Shown in pieces: positions 7,583 through 15,935 of a stretch of 38,388 nucleotides of DNA. The position numbers and the translations under genes were made by a program. The notes below the pieces were generated by a model. It did no database searches. It saw only the letters and a program-made list of their open reading frames with translations, and was not told the origin of the DNA. Each line of letters starts with the position of its first letter. Position 1 is the first letter of the stretch. Source of the stretch: Pedobacter caeni (GTDB lineage: Bacteria; Bacteroidota; Bacteroidia; Sphingobacteriales; Sphingobacteriaceae); assembly GCF_900129215.1 (NCBI RefSeq), contig NZ_FQUQ01000011.1, positions 1 to 38,388 of the forward strand, given 5' to 3'.

Positions 7583-9254
7583 CGAAAAAATAATCTTTTC
7601 AATGGCGGGGGTAAATAAGATTTATCCACCCCAAAAGCAAGTTTTAAAAAACATTTACCTTTCCTTCTTCTATGGCGCCAAAATCGGTGTAATTGGTTTG
7701 AACGGATCTGGTAAATCATCCCTTTTAAAAATCATCGCAGGTTTAGATAAATCCTTTCAGGGTGAAGTAGTTTTCTCTCCGGGCTATACCGTTGGTTACC
7801 TGGCTCAGGAACCTGAACTGGATGAAAATAAAACAGTCAGAGAAGTAGTAGAAGAAGGAGTTGCAGAAATTACCGCGATCCTTAAAGAATACGAATCCAT
7901 CAATGAGCAGTTTGGTTTACCTGAAGTTTATGAGGATGCAGATGCAATGGATAAACTGATGGCCAAACAAGGTGAATTACAGGATAAAATTGATGCCTCA
8001 AATGCCTGGGAGCTGGACAATAAGCTGGAGCGCGCCATGGATGCACTTCGTTGCCCTGATCCGGATACCAAAATCGGTGTGTTATCAGGAGGTGAACGCC
8101 GTCGTGTGGCGATGTGCCGTTTGTTGTTACAGGAACCTGATGTATTGTTGCTGGATGAGCCTACGAATCACCTTGATGCTGAAAGTATCGATTGGTTAGA
8201 GCAATTCTTAAAAGACTATAAAGGAACTGTTATTGCAGTAACCCACGATAGGTATTTCCTTGACAATGTAGCGGGCTGGATCCTTGAATTAGACAGGGGT
8301 GAAGGTATTCCATGGAAAGGAAACTATTCTTCATGGTTAGATCAGAAAGCAAAACGTCTGGCACAGGAAGAAAAAACAGAGAGCAAACGTCAGAAAACAC
8401 TGGAGCGTGAGTTGGAATGGGTTCGTATGGCGCCAAAAGCCAGACATGCCAAATCTAAAGCACGTTTGTCAAACTATGACAAACTGGCTTCTGAAGATTC
8501 GAAAGAAAGAGAAGACAAGCTGGAGCTGTTTATCCCTGCAGGACCAAGGTTAGGAAATGTGGTGATTGAAGCCAATAACATTACCAAAGCATATGGCGAT
8601 AAGCTATTGTTTGAGAACCTGAGTTTCTCTTTACCTCCGGCAGGTATCGTGGGGATTATTGGCCCCAATGGTGCAGGTAAAACTACGCTGTTCCGTTTGA
8701 TCACTGAGCAGGAAACTCCGGATACCGGAACTTTCCGTGTAGGGGAAACCGTAGCTCTGGGTTATGTGGATCAGATGCACAATGACCTTGACCCTAATAA
8801 AACTGTTTACGAAAACATCACCGATGGTTTAGATAACATTCAGCTGGGCAATAAAGCGGTAAGCGGAAGAGCCTATGTTTCTAAGTTTAACTTTAATGGT
8901 GGCGACCAGCAGAAAAAAGTAGGAGTGCTTTCCGGTGGAGAGCGCAACAGGGTACACCTTGCCATCACCCTGAAAAAAGGAGCCAATGTATTGTTACTGG
9001 ATGAGCCGACCAATGATATTGACGTAAACACGTTGAGGGCATTGGAAGAAGCACTGGAAAACTTTGGCGGATGTGCAGTGGTGATCAGTCACGATCGTTG
9101 GTTCTTAGACCGTATCTGTACACACATTCTTGCATTTGAAGGTGATTCACAGGTTTACTTCTTCGAAGGAAACTATAGCGATTACGAAGAAAACCGTAAA
9201 AAGCGTCTTGGAGATGTGACTCCACACCGTTTGAAATATAAAAAACTGGTTTAA
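7575..9254 (+). CDS. ettA: Energy-dependent translational throttle protein EttA (ABC-F)
   Basis: A 559-residue soluble ABC-F ATPase with two nucleotide-binding domains and no membrane part. EttA binds the ribosomal E site and gates the first elongation steps according to ATP/ADP. Domain 1 has GLNGSGKSS, LSGGERRRV and LLLDEPTNHLD. The inter-domain linker contains the EttA hallmark KARHAKSKARLSNYDKL. Domain 2 has GPNGAGKTT, LSGGERNRV and LLLDEPTNDID, with the family's characteristic NDxDVxTLRALEEAL. The end FEGNYSDYEENRKKRLG is also typical. Length matches the family (about 555). The ATG at 7575 starts the conserved MSDEKIIFSM. Confidence 0.97.
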   Translation: MSDEKIIFSMAGVNKIYPPQKQVLKNIYLSFFYGAKIGVIGLNGSGKSSLLKIIAGLDKSFQGEVVFSPGYTVGYLAQEPELDENKTVREVVEEGVAEITAILKEYESINEQFGLPEVYEDADAMDKLMAKQGELQDKIDASNAWELDNKLERAMDALRCPDPDTKIGVLSGGERRRVAMCRLLLQEPDVLLLDEPTNHLDAESIDWLEQFLKDYKGTVIAVTHDRYFLDNVAGWILELDRGEGIPWKGNYSSWLDQKAKRLAQEEKTESKRQKTLERELEWVRMAPKARHAKSKARLSNYDKLASEDSKEREDKLELFIPAGPRLGNVVIEANNITKAYGDKLLFENLSFSLPPAGIVGIIGPNGAGKTTLFRLITEQETPDTGTFRVGETVALGYVDQMHNDLDPNKTVYENITDGLDNIQLGNKAVSGRAYVSKFNFNGGDQQKKVGVLSGGERNRVHLAITLKKGANVLLLDEPTNDIDVNTLRALEEALENFGGCAVVISHDRWFLDRICTHILAFEGDSQVYFFEGNYSDYEENRKKRLGDVTPHRLKYKKLV

Positions 9255-9285
9255 CCACCTTACTGGTTTAAATACCCTATAAACA

Positions 9286-9322
9286 CAAAAGCGGTTGCTC
9301 CGAAGGGAAGCAGCCGCTTTTG
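9286..9322. terminator. Bidirectional terminator between ettA and the TIM-barrel gene
   Basis: CAAAAGCGGTTGCT pairs with AGCAGCCGCTTTTG (one G-T pair), with a 9-base loop. Runs of only four A and four T flank the GC core. The genes converge on it from 9254 and 9341. Confidence 0.8.
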
Positions 9323-9340
9323 CATATCAGGAAATCTGAT

Positions 9341-10258
9341 CTAAAATTTATTCCTTACACGCTCCAGTAATTCCTTTGTTTTTCTGATTCCTTCATCTTC
9401 AGATAACACCGATCCTTCGTATTCTATTCCTACAATTCCAGACCATTTGCCGGCTTTTACGATTTCAAACATACGGGTATAATCGATGTCCTGTTCTTCG
9501 CCGTCTTCTTTAAAATTATGGGTTTTAGCACTCAGGCCTTTGGCATAAGGTAAAAGGTCTTTTACACCCTGGTATTTATCATATTCTTTATCTGCACTGA
9601 TTTTAAAATTTCCAAAATCAGGCAGGGTACCACAATAAGAGCTGTTTACTCCTTTGATCACTGAAGACAGCCAGTTCCCATCCGAAGAATAGCCACCATG
9701 GTTCTCCACGATGATATTGATCTTGTTTTTCTTACCATATTCGGTTAGTTTTCCTAATCCGTCAATAGCGGCCGTTTTGATCTCTTCTGCGGTTCCTTTT
9801 CCTGCGGCATTTACCCTGATGGTTTTACAGCCCAAAAATTTCGCTGCATCCACCCATTTGTAATGGTTTTCCACTGCAATCAGCCTCGCTTTGTCATCCA
9901 GATCGCCCAGGTTACCTTCTCCATCAATCATGATCAGGTGATTCTGGATCCCTTCACTATCCGTTCTGTCTTTCAGTTCTTTTAAGTAAGCTTTATCTGT
10001 TTCCTGCTTTTTGAAGAAAGGGCTCACATATTCTACAATATGGATGTCGAAGTCCTTTTTTGCTTTTAACGGAAAATCCAGGTTGCTTAGTTTTCCGGCA
10101 AACAGGGTTTTATGAAGTGACCATTGTGCCAGTGAGATCTGAAAAAACTCTTTTTTATCTGCGGCAAATACTTCCAGGGGAAGCAGGGAAGAGATGCTTG
10201 CGGCAGCAGATAAAATGCCCAGATCTCTGATGAAGTTTCTACGGTCTGTCGTTTTCAT
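9341..10258 (-). CDS. Tat-exported sugar phosphate isomerase/epimerase-like TIM-barrel protein
   Basis: A 305-residue protein when started at the ATG at 10258. A TTG ten codons upstream would extend it, but the twin-arginine signal TDRRNFIRDLG lies directly after this ATG, which decides the start. After the signal (cleavage near VFAA-DKK) the chain is an AP-endonuclease-2/xylose-isomerase-like barrel. Metal-ligand candidates are IIVENHGG, the TLPDFGNF segment and GIVGIEYEGS near the C-terminus. Proteins of this group are often found with Gfo/Idh/MocA oxidoreductases and act on sugars or inositols, some as 3-keto-glycoside hydrolases or epimerases. It is transcribed divergently from the 10483-14816 row, 224 bases away, and probably belongs to the same metabolic function. 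The exact reaction is not known. Confidence 0.85.
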   Translation of the reverse strand: MKTTDRRNFIRDLGILSAAASISSLLPLEVFAADKKEFFQISLAQWSLHKTLFAGKLSNLDFPLKAKKDFDIHIVEYVSPFFKKQETDKAYLKELKDRTDSEGIQNHLIMIDGEGNLGDLDDKARLIAVENHYKWVDAAKFLGCKTIRVNAAGKGTAEEIKTAAIDGLGKLTEYGKKNKINIIVENHGGYSSDGNWLSSVIKGVNSSYCGTLPDFGNFKISADKEYDKYQGVKDLLPYAKGLSAKTHNFKEDGEEQDIDYTRMFEIVKAGKWSGIVGIEYEGSVLSEDEGIRKTKELLERVRNKF

Positions 10259-10482
10259 TTTGGTTGGTTTTAGCGTTGAAGGATACAAGGTATTAATTAA
10301 AAAAGAGCTTTCAAAAAAACGCGTTCAATGAACTGTTAAAGGCAATATTTTGAACAACTTAGTGTGTTTTTAACACATTTTGCAAATTAATGCAGCTGTA
10401 GATTTGGGATTTAGCCTAAATGCTTCTATTTTAGAGATTAAATAGGTCAGGTTAAAATATCAGTTGTATCAAAATCTTATAG

Positions 10483-11448
10483 ATGAAAGTTAAAAAATTA
10501 TTGACAATACCACTCTTAATCTCTGCTTTTTGTGCCTCCGCTCAGGAGAAGAACAGCGCTTACACACAACAAATTGACGGCACTAAATTAAGCTTCGAAA
10601 TGAAAGCCATTCCAGGTGGTGAATTCCAGATGGGCAGCAAAAAAGGAAAGGCAGATGAACAGCCGGTCCACAAGGTAAGTATTGATCCTTTCTGGATGGG
10701 CAGTGTGGAAGTGACCTGGGACATTTACGAGCCATTTTTATACAAAGATTACGAAACCACACATAGCACGGGACCTGTTCCTGCTAATGTTGATGCGGTA
10801 ACCAGACCTACAAAACCATACCTGGACATGACCTTTGGTATGGGGAAAGAAAATCATCCTGCATTGGCAATGACACATTACAATGCCATACAGTATTGTA
10901 AATGGTTGTATGCCAGAACAGGTGTTTTTTATCGTTTACCTACAGAAGCTGAGTGGGAATATGCCAGCAGGGCGGGCAGTACTGAAGAATATGCCTTCGG
11001 TAATGATGCGGCTCAGCTTGCTGCTTATGCCTGGTTCAAAGAGAACAGCGAAGGGAAGACTCATATTGTCGGACAGAAGAAGCCAAATCAATGGGGTTTA
11101 TACGATATGTATGGCAATGTTGCCGAATGGACTTACGACCAGTATGCTCCTGATACCTATGCAGGGATCAGTGGAGCGAAAGCTAAGAATCCGGTTGCCG
11201 TGCCTGAAAAACTGTACTCCCATGTGATCCGTGGAGGTTCCTATGACGATGTAGCAAAAGACTTGCGTTCTGCAGCCAGACTGGCCTCAGATCCGGTATG
11301 GAAGCAGTTGGATCCACAAATACCAAAGAGCAACTGGTGGTTTCCTGAAGCCCCTTTTATTGGAATGCGACTGGTACGACCGGTAACATCTCCATCAAAA
11401 GAAGCCATTGATGCTTATTACAATAAACCGGTAATCAAAGATTACTAA
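10483..11448 (+). CDS. Secreted formylglycine-generating-enzyme-fold protein, catalytic Cys absent
   Basis: A 321-residue protein with signal peptide MKVKKLLTIPLLISAFCASAQ and an FGE-sulfatase (SUMF1) fold. Visible landmarks are IPGGEFQMGS, HPALAMTHYNAIQYCKWL, YRLPTEAEWEYASRAG, WGLYDMYGNVAEWTYD and VIRGGSYDDVAKDLRSAAR. True formylglycine-generating enzymes carry two Cys in the RGGSW-x-C...CR segment. Here that segment (residues about 250-266) has none, so sulfatase activation is unlikely and the protein is probably structural or sugar-binding. Members of this superfamily in Bacteroidota include GldJ/GldK-like proteins, but the length and context differ. It is the first gene of a same-strand row leading to the oxidoreductase (49-base gap). 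Confidence 0.87.
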   Translation: MKVKKLLTIPLLISAFCASAQEKNSAYTQQIDGTKLSFEMKAIPGGEFQMGSKKGKADEQPVHKVSIDPFWMGSVEVTWDIYEPFLYKDYETTHSTGPVPANVDAVTRPTKPYLDMTFGMGKENHPALAMTHYNAIQYCKWLYARTGVFYRLPTEAEWEYASRAGSTEEYAFGNDAAQLAAYAWFKENSEGKTHIVGQKKPNQWGLYDMYGNVAEWTYDQYAPDTYAGISGAKAKNPVAVPEKLYSHVIRGGSYDDVAKDLRSAARLASDPVWKQLDPQIPKSNWWFPEAPFIGMRLVRPVTSPSKEAIDAYYNKPVIKDY

Positions 11449-11497
11449 AGACCAGAACTCACACTAACAACCAAATATAAACCAACCAACAAAAACT

Positions 11498-12817
11498 ATG
11501 AACAAGGAAGAATTGCGCGATAAGCGCCGTGAATTTTTAAAGGCATCTGCACTTGTGGCAGGTGGCGTAATGCTCAATCAATTTGCCTTTGCAGGCGGTC
11601 ATTCCTCCACGGATGATACCATTAAAATTGCGCTGATCGGATGTGGTGACCGTGGTACCGGTGCTGCTTTTCAGGCTTTGAATACCAAACAGAACATTAA
11701 ACTGGTGGCAATGGCTGATGCGTTCCAGGATCGTCTGGACAACAGTTATAAAGCACTTTCAGAAAAATATAAGGACAAGGTCGATGTTCCTAAGGAACGC
11801 AGGTTTGTAGGCTTTGATGGTTACCAGAAAGCAATTGCCCTGGCAGATGTCGTGCTACTGGTTACTCCTCCGGGATTCAGGCCAACTCACTTCGAAGAAG
11901 CCGTTAAACAAGGTAAACATGTATTTATGGAAAAACCGGTTGCAGTAGATGCACCTGGAGTCCGCAAAGTACTTGCAGCAGCAGAATTGGCCAAACAGAA
12001 GAAATTAAACGTTGTTGTTGGTCTGCAACGCAGGTACCAGGCAAACTATAGAGAAACCGTAAAACGCATTGAAGATGGCGCGATAGGCGATATTGTAAGC
12101 GGACAGGTATATTGGAACAGTGGTGGGGTATGGGTTAAAAAACGCGAACCACAACAAACGGAGATGGAATATCAAATGAGAAATTGGTATTACTTCAACT
12201 GGTTATGCGGAGACCATATTGTAGAGCAGCATGTACACAATATTGACATTGCAAACTGGGTTAAGAATGCTTATCCTGTATCCGTTCAGGGTACTGGTAG
12301 CCGCGCCTGGAGAACGGGCAAAGATTATGGAGAGATCTATGACAACCATGCGGTAGAGCTAACCTATGCTGATGGATCGGTGATCTATAGCCAGTGTCGC
12401 CATTTCGAAGGGATTGCAAACCGTGTAGATGAGACTTTCCAGGGAACTAAAGGCCGTGTATACCTGTCTGCAGGTAATAATGGCGTGCTTTGGGACCATA
12501 AAGGAAAAGAAATATTTAGCCATCCGACCAAAGGGAACGCCAACCCGTATCAAACAGAACATGATGAGCTTTTTGCTGCAATTGCAAAAGGTGAATATAA
12601 ATTTGCTGATGCAGAACGTGGTGCCAAAAGCTGCTTTACCTCGATCATAGGCAGATACGCCACTTATTCCGGACAAACGATCAAATGGGATGAGGCTTTA
12701 AAAGCGGAGAACAGCCTGATGCCAGATCAGCTGAGCTGGACGGCAAATCCAAAACTGATGCCGGATGCTAATGGCTTGTACCCGATTCCTACTCCGGGGA
12801 AATCAAAAATCATTTAA
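11498..12817 (+). CDS. Tat-exported Gfo/Idh/MocA family oxidoreductase
   Basis: A 439-residue NAD(P)-dependent oxidoreductase. The N-terminus has a twin-arginine signal (DKRREFLKASALVAGG, residues 8-23), followed by the Rossmann fingerprint IALIGCGDRGTG (near 44-55). The family's EKPVAVD motif is at residues 145-151. The C-terminal half is the alpha/beta substrate domain. Export by Tat fits a protein folded with its cofactor in the cytoplasm, as in glucose-fructose oxidoreductase. In Bacteroidota, related exported enzymes oxidise glycosides to 3-keto sugars or act on glycan side chains. It lies between the FGE-fold gene and apbE (15 bases before the latter) and probably shares their transcript. 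The substrate is unknown. Confidence 0.92.
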   Translation: MNKEELRDKRREFLKASALVAGGVMLNQFAFAGGHSSTDDTIKIALIGCGDRGTGAAFQALNTKQNIKLVAMADAFQDRLDNSYKALSEKYKDKVDVPKERRFVGFDGYQKAIALADVVLLVTPPGFRPTHFEEAVKQGKHVFMEKPVAVDAPGVRKVLAAAELAKQKKLNVVVGLQRRYQANYRETVKRIEDGAIGDIVSGQVYWNSGGVWVKKREPQQTEMEYQMRNWYYFNWLCGDHIVEQHVHNIDIANWVKNAYPVSVQGTGSRAWRTGKDYGEIYDNHAVELTYADGSVIYSQCRHFEGIANRVDETFQGTKGRVYLSAGNNGVLWDHKGKEIFSHPTKGNANPYQTEHDELFAAIAKGEYKFADAERGAKSCFTSIIGRYATYSGQTIKWDEALKAENSLMPDQLSWTANPKLMPDANGLYPIPTPGKSKII

Positions 12818-12832
12818 ACAAAAGGCCTTCTT

Positions 12833-13843
12833 GTGGCAATCGTCCCTAAATCGGCTATCCTTTTATTACCGCTGCTGGTCTCTCTTTTTATTCAAAAGAA
12901 AGACCAGCAGCAGTATAGTATTCATGGCTATGCCCAGGGTACCGATTATTCCATTAAATACTTTGCGGAAGATAGCGTCGTGACAAAAAGGGCGGTAGAC
13001 AGCATCCTCTTAAAGATCGATTCTTCCATGTCCCTTTACAAGCCCTATTCCCTCATTAGTGAATTCAACAGGTCGGAAAAGGGAATATTGCTGGATGCTC
13101 ATTTTGCCAGGGTAATCCGGAAATCTTTTGAGATTTATAAAGCAACTCAGGGCAGATTTGATGTGACAGTTGCGCCCCTTGTTCAGGCCTGGGGTTTCGG
13201 CCCGAAGGCTGTTGACCATTTTCCTGATCGCGCAACGGTGAAAGCTTTACTCGGTAATGTAGGCATGAATTATCTGGAGCTTGAAGGCAATTACTTAAGA
13301 AAAAAAAAACCTGGAGTAACCATAGACCTGAATGGCATTGCCCAGGGCTACAGTGTTGATGTCGTTGCAGATTACCTGATAAAGAAAGGCATTTCTGCTT
13401 TTGTGGTGGAGATCGGAGGAGAGTTGCGGGTGCTTGGCCCAAAGCCAGACGGTTCTGCAATGAGGATCGGCATTGAAGGACCTGCAACTTCTGCTGATTC
13501 AGAACCGGAGATCAGACATGTATTGAGTTTCAGCAAAGGTGCCGTAACGACTTCAGGGAATTACCGGAAGTACCTGCAAAAAGGAAAAAGGAAAATTGCC
13601 CATCTCATCAACCCTAAAACCGGTTATCCTTTAGATAACCAGCTGATCAGCGCGACGATTTATGCCAAAGATGCAATTACTGCAGATGGTTATGATAATG
13701 CAGTCATGGCGATGAGCATGGAAGAGGCCCTGGCCTTTGTAGCCGCCAGAAAGGACATGGAAGCTTACCTGATTTATCACCGTAAAGACGGAACAGTAGC
13801 GGATACCCTGAGCAGGGGTTTCAAAAAAATGATGTTACCTTAA
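12833..13843 (+). CDS. apbE: FAD:protein FMN transferase (ApbE family)
   Basis: A 336-residue ApbE protein. The family transfers FMN from FAD to a Thr or Ser of exported flavoproteins. Motifs seen are GVTIDLNGIAQGYSVD (near residue 160, usual form DLGGIAKGY), VVEIGGELRVLGPK, AVTTSGNYRKY, HLINPKTGYPLDN and ITADGYDNAVMAMS. The last replaces the common ADALSTA metal-binding run: the Asp is kept but Ser/Thr become Asp/Asn. The start is a GTG at 12833, giving a hydrophobic N-terminus (SAILLLPLLVSLF) that looks like an export signal or anchor without a lipobox Cys. No obvious FMN-binding target protein lies in the window, so its client is encoded elsewhere or is not recognised. It follows the oxidoreductase by 15 bases and precedes the Hyi-like gene by 37. 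Confidence 0.9.
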   Translation: MAIVPKSAILLLPLLVSLFIQKKDQQQYSIHGYAQGTDYSIKYFAEDSVVTKRAVDSILLKIDSSMSLYKPYSLISEFNRSEKGILLDAHFARVIRKSFEIYKATQGRFDVTVAPLVQAWGFGPKAVDHFPDRATVKALLGNVGMNYLELEGNYLRKKKPGVTIDLNGIAQGYSVDVVADYLIKKGISAFVVEIGGELRVLGPKPDGSAMRIGIEGPATSADSEPEIRHVLSFSKGAVTTSGNYRKYLQKGKRKIAHLINPKTGYPLDNQLISATIYAKDAITADGYDNAVMAMSMEEALAFVAARKDMEAYLIYHRKDGTVADTLSRGFKKMMLP

Positions 13844-13880
13844 ACAATGATTTAAAACCAGACCAACCAAAGCATACTTT

Positions 13881-14816
13881 ATGAAAAGAATAGAATTTTT
13901 AAGAAATAGCTTTATTGCCACAGGAGCGGCATTGGCAGGATCTACGCTAAACGCAACGGCCAGTACATCTGAATCGGGCCTGGCAACCGGGCTTGCCGGA
14001 AAAACCTTTAACCTGGATTATGCACCACACCAGGGAATGTTTGCCAACCATGCAGGAAAAAGTTTCCTCGATCAGATCCAATACATGTATGATCAGGGTT
14101 TCCGCTCTATTGAAGACAACGGATACCTGGGCAGACCTGTTGAAGAACAAAAGAAAATCGGGGATCTGCTGGCTAAACTAGGCATGAGAATGGGCGTATT
14201 TGTGGTAGATGGTGGCGATAACTGGAAGACCTCCCTCACTACAGGAAAGAAAGAATTTAAAGATAAGTTTGTAGAAACCTGTAAACTATCGGTAGAAGCG
14301 GCAAAGAGATGTAATGCCAAATGGATGACCGTTGTTCCTGGATTTTATGAACGGAAACTTCCCTATGGAAACCAAATGGCAAATGTAGTAGATGCGATGA
14401 GGGCGGGAGCTGAGATCTTTGAACCACATGGCCTGATCATGGTGCTGGAAACACTGAGCGATACTCCGGAGCTGTTCCTGCAGCAGACTCACGAAACGTA
14501 TAATGTATGTAAAGCAGTAAACAGCCCTTCCTGTAAAATCTTGTACGATATTTATCACATGCAAAAGACCGAAGGGAACCTGATTGTGAACATGGACCGC
14601 TGCTGGGAAGAAATCGCATATATCCAGATTGGGGATAATCCGGGAAGGAAAGAACCGACTACCGGAGAGATCAATTACAAGAATTTATTTAAGCACCTTT
14701 ACAATAAAGGATATAAAGGCGTGATGGGAATGGAGCACGGTAATTCTAAGGGGGGTAAGGAAGGAGAATTACGCGTGATACAGGCTTATCGCGAGTCGGA
14801 CGACTTCTTGTCTTAA
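13881..14816 (+). CDS. Hydroxypyruvate isomerase-like TIM-barrel protein, exported
   Basis: A 311-residue protein with an N-terminal signal-like segment (MKRIEFLRNSFIATGAALAG) and a TIM-barrel sugar isomerase domain close to hydroxypyruvate isomerase (Hyi). The signature IQIGDNPGRKEPTTGEINY near residue 252 is typical of Hyi proteins, as are the putative metal ligands VLETLSD, LYDIYHMQ and GMEHGN. Hyi interconverts hydroxypyruvate and tartronate semialdehyde, but exported homologues in Bacteroidota more likely act on sugar derivatives. It ends the plus-strand row; the convergent radical SAM gene ends six bases further on, and no terminator is visible between them. Confidence 0.87.
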   Translation: MKRIEFLRNSFIATGAALAGSTLNATASTSESGLATGLAGKTFNLDYAPHQGMFANHAGKSFLDQIQYMYDQGFRSIEDNGYLGRPVEEQKKIGDLLAKLGMRMGVFVVDGGDNWKTSLTTGKKEFKDKFVETCKLSVEAAKRCNAKWMTVVPGFYERKLPYGNQMANVVDAMRAGAEIFEPHGLIMVLETLSDTPELFLQQTHETYNVCKAVNSPSCKILYDIYHMQKTEGNLIVNMDRCWEEIAYIQIGDNPGRKEPTTGEINYKNLFKHLYNKGYKGVMGMEHGNSKGGKEGELRVIQAYRESDDFLS

Positions 14817-14822
14817 AAACGC

Positions 14823-15896
14823 TTAAAACAGGCTAAACTGGGCTTGAGGAACCTTGAAGAGTCCTGAGTCCAGTTTTACCACTTGCTGATTCAAATGGTT
14901 CAACCGGCAATGGAGTTTAAAACTGTCTTTGATCAGTTTTGCGATATTGCCTTCCCCTCTCATTCTTTCTCCAAACCTGCTGTCGTTTAGATTTCCCCCA
15001 TGACAGGATTGAATGGCATGCCAGACTTTTTCAAAGCGATCCGGATAGTTTTTCCTGAGCCAGTCTTCAAAGATACCGGCAATTGCCCCATTCAAACGGA
15101 CTACCGTATAACCCGCTGCCTGTGCACCTGCATTGGCCACTGCTTTTAAGATCGCCGGAATCTCATGGTCACTTAAACCCGGAACCAGCGGGGCAACCAT
15201 GACCCCCATAGGAATTCCTGCCTTACTGAGTTGTTCCACTACTTTCAAACGTTGTTTTGCGGTGGTAGTACGGGGCTCCATTTTTTGTCTTAACTGCTCA
15301 TTCAGGCTGTTAATTGATACATAAACCGTGCAAAGGTTGAGCTTTGCCATTTCAGATAAGAGGTCAAGGTCGCGGAGAATCAGGGAATTTTTGGTAATCA
15401 TCCCTATAGGCTGACGGTACTCCAGTGCAATTTGCAACAATTGCCTGGTGATCTTAAATTGCCTTTCTGCAGGCTGATAACAATCCGTATTGCCGGAAAG
15501 TGAAATGACATCAGCGTTCCAGCCCTTGCGTTCCAAAAATTTTTTAAACAATTGAGGGGCATCTTTTTTGACAATGATCTTTCTTTCAAAATCAAGGCCG
15601 GCACTAAATCCCCAATACTCATGGGCATTACGGGCATAACAATAGGTACAACCATGTTCACAGCCTTGATAAGGGTTCAGTGAATAAGCCATCCCTACAT
15701 CCGGACTCTCTACCTTATTGACGATAGATTTGCTCTGACCCATGATAAAAGTAGTTTTATGGTCTTCTTCCTCCCAGTCGTCAATTCCTTCCTGGTGCTC
15801 TTTTACATAATCGTCCTTTGCAAATCTGTTGTGTGGATTTACCTGTGCCCCTCTGCCCTTGAAGTAATTGTCTTTTGCTTCCTCGTCTAATATCAT
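14823..15896 (-). CDS. PA0069-family radical SAM protein (SplB-like)
   Basis: A 357-residue radical SAM protein. The cluster motif CxxxCxxC is present as GCEHGCTYCYAR (Cys79, Cys83, Cys86), preceded by YSLNPYQ and followed by YWGFSAGLDFE. VISLSGNTDCYQPAERQ is also characteristic of this family, which is distantly related to spore photoproduct lyase. The N-terminal stretch GRGAQVNPHNRF is its usual lead-in. It would reductively cleave S-adenosylmethionine with a [4Fe-4S] cluster; the substrate is not known for the family. A perfect 12-bp inverted repeat lies seven bases before the ATG at 15896. It is transcribed away from the preceding carboxypeptidase-domain gene after a 39-base gap on the same strand. 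Confidence 0.93.
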   Translation of the reverse strand: MILDEEAKDNYFKGRGAQVNPHNRFAKDDYVKEHQEGIDDWEEEDHKTTFIMGQSKSIVNKVESPDVGMAYSLNPYQGCEHGCTYCYARNAHEYWGFSAGLDFERKIIVKKDAPQLFKKFLERKGWNADVISLSGNTDCYQPAERQFKITRQLLQIALEYRQPIGMITKNSLILRDLDLLSEMAKLNLCTVYVSINSLNEQLRQKMEPRTTTAKQRLKVVEQLSKAGIPMGVMVAPLVPGLSDHEIPAILKAVANAGAQAAGYTVVRLNGAIAGIFEDWLRKNYPDRFEKVWHAIQSCHGGNLNDSRFGERMRGEGNIAKLIKDSFKLHCRLNHLNQQVVKLDSGLFKVPQAQFSLF

Positions 15897-15902
15897 TAGT
15901 TG

Positions 15903-15927
15903 AAATTACTAATAATATTAGTAATTT
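15903..15927. promoter_or_regulatory. Perfect 25-bp palindrome upstream of the radical SAM gene
   Basis: AAATTACTAATA and TATTAGTAATTT are perfect reverse complements separated by one base. The site sits seven bases before the radical SAM ATG. On the minus strand a TTTG (15932-15929) lies about 20 bp from a weak TAATTTCA -7 candidate, so the palindrome would cover the promoter like a repressor operator. Confidence 0.6.
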
Positions 15928-15935
15928 ACAAATCC

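Noticed and set aside
10259..10288. Upstream TTG start for the Tat-exported TIM-barrel protein
   Set aside because: The twin-arginine signal begins properly at the ATG at 10258; the extension would place ten extra residues before it.
10483..11448. Annotation as sulfatase-activating formylglycine-generating enzyme
   Set aside because: The two active-site Cys in the RGGS segment are missing and no sulfatase gene is in the window.
13065..13487. Minus-strand open frame of 140 codons
   Set aside because: It is antisense to the conserved ApbE coding sequence.
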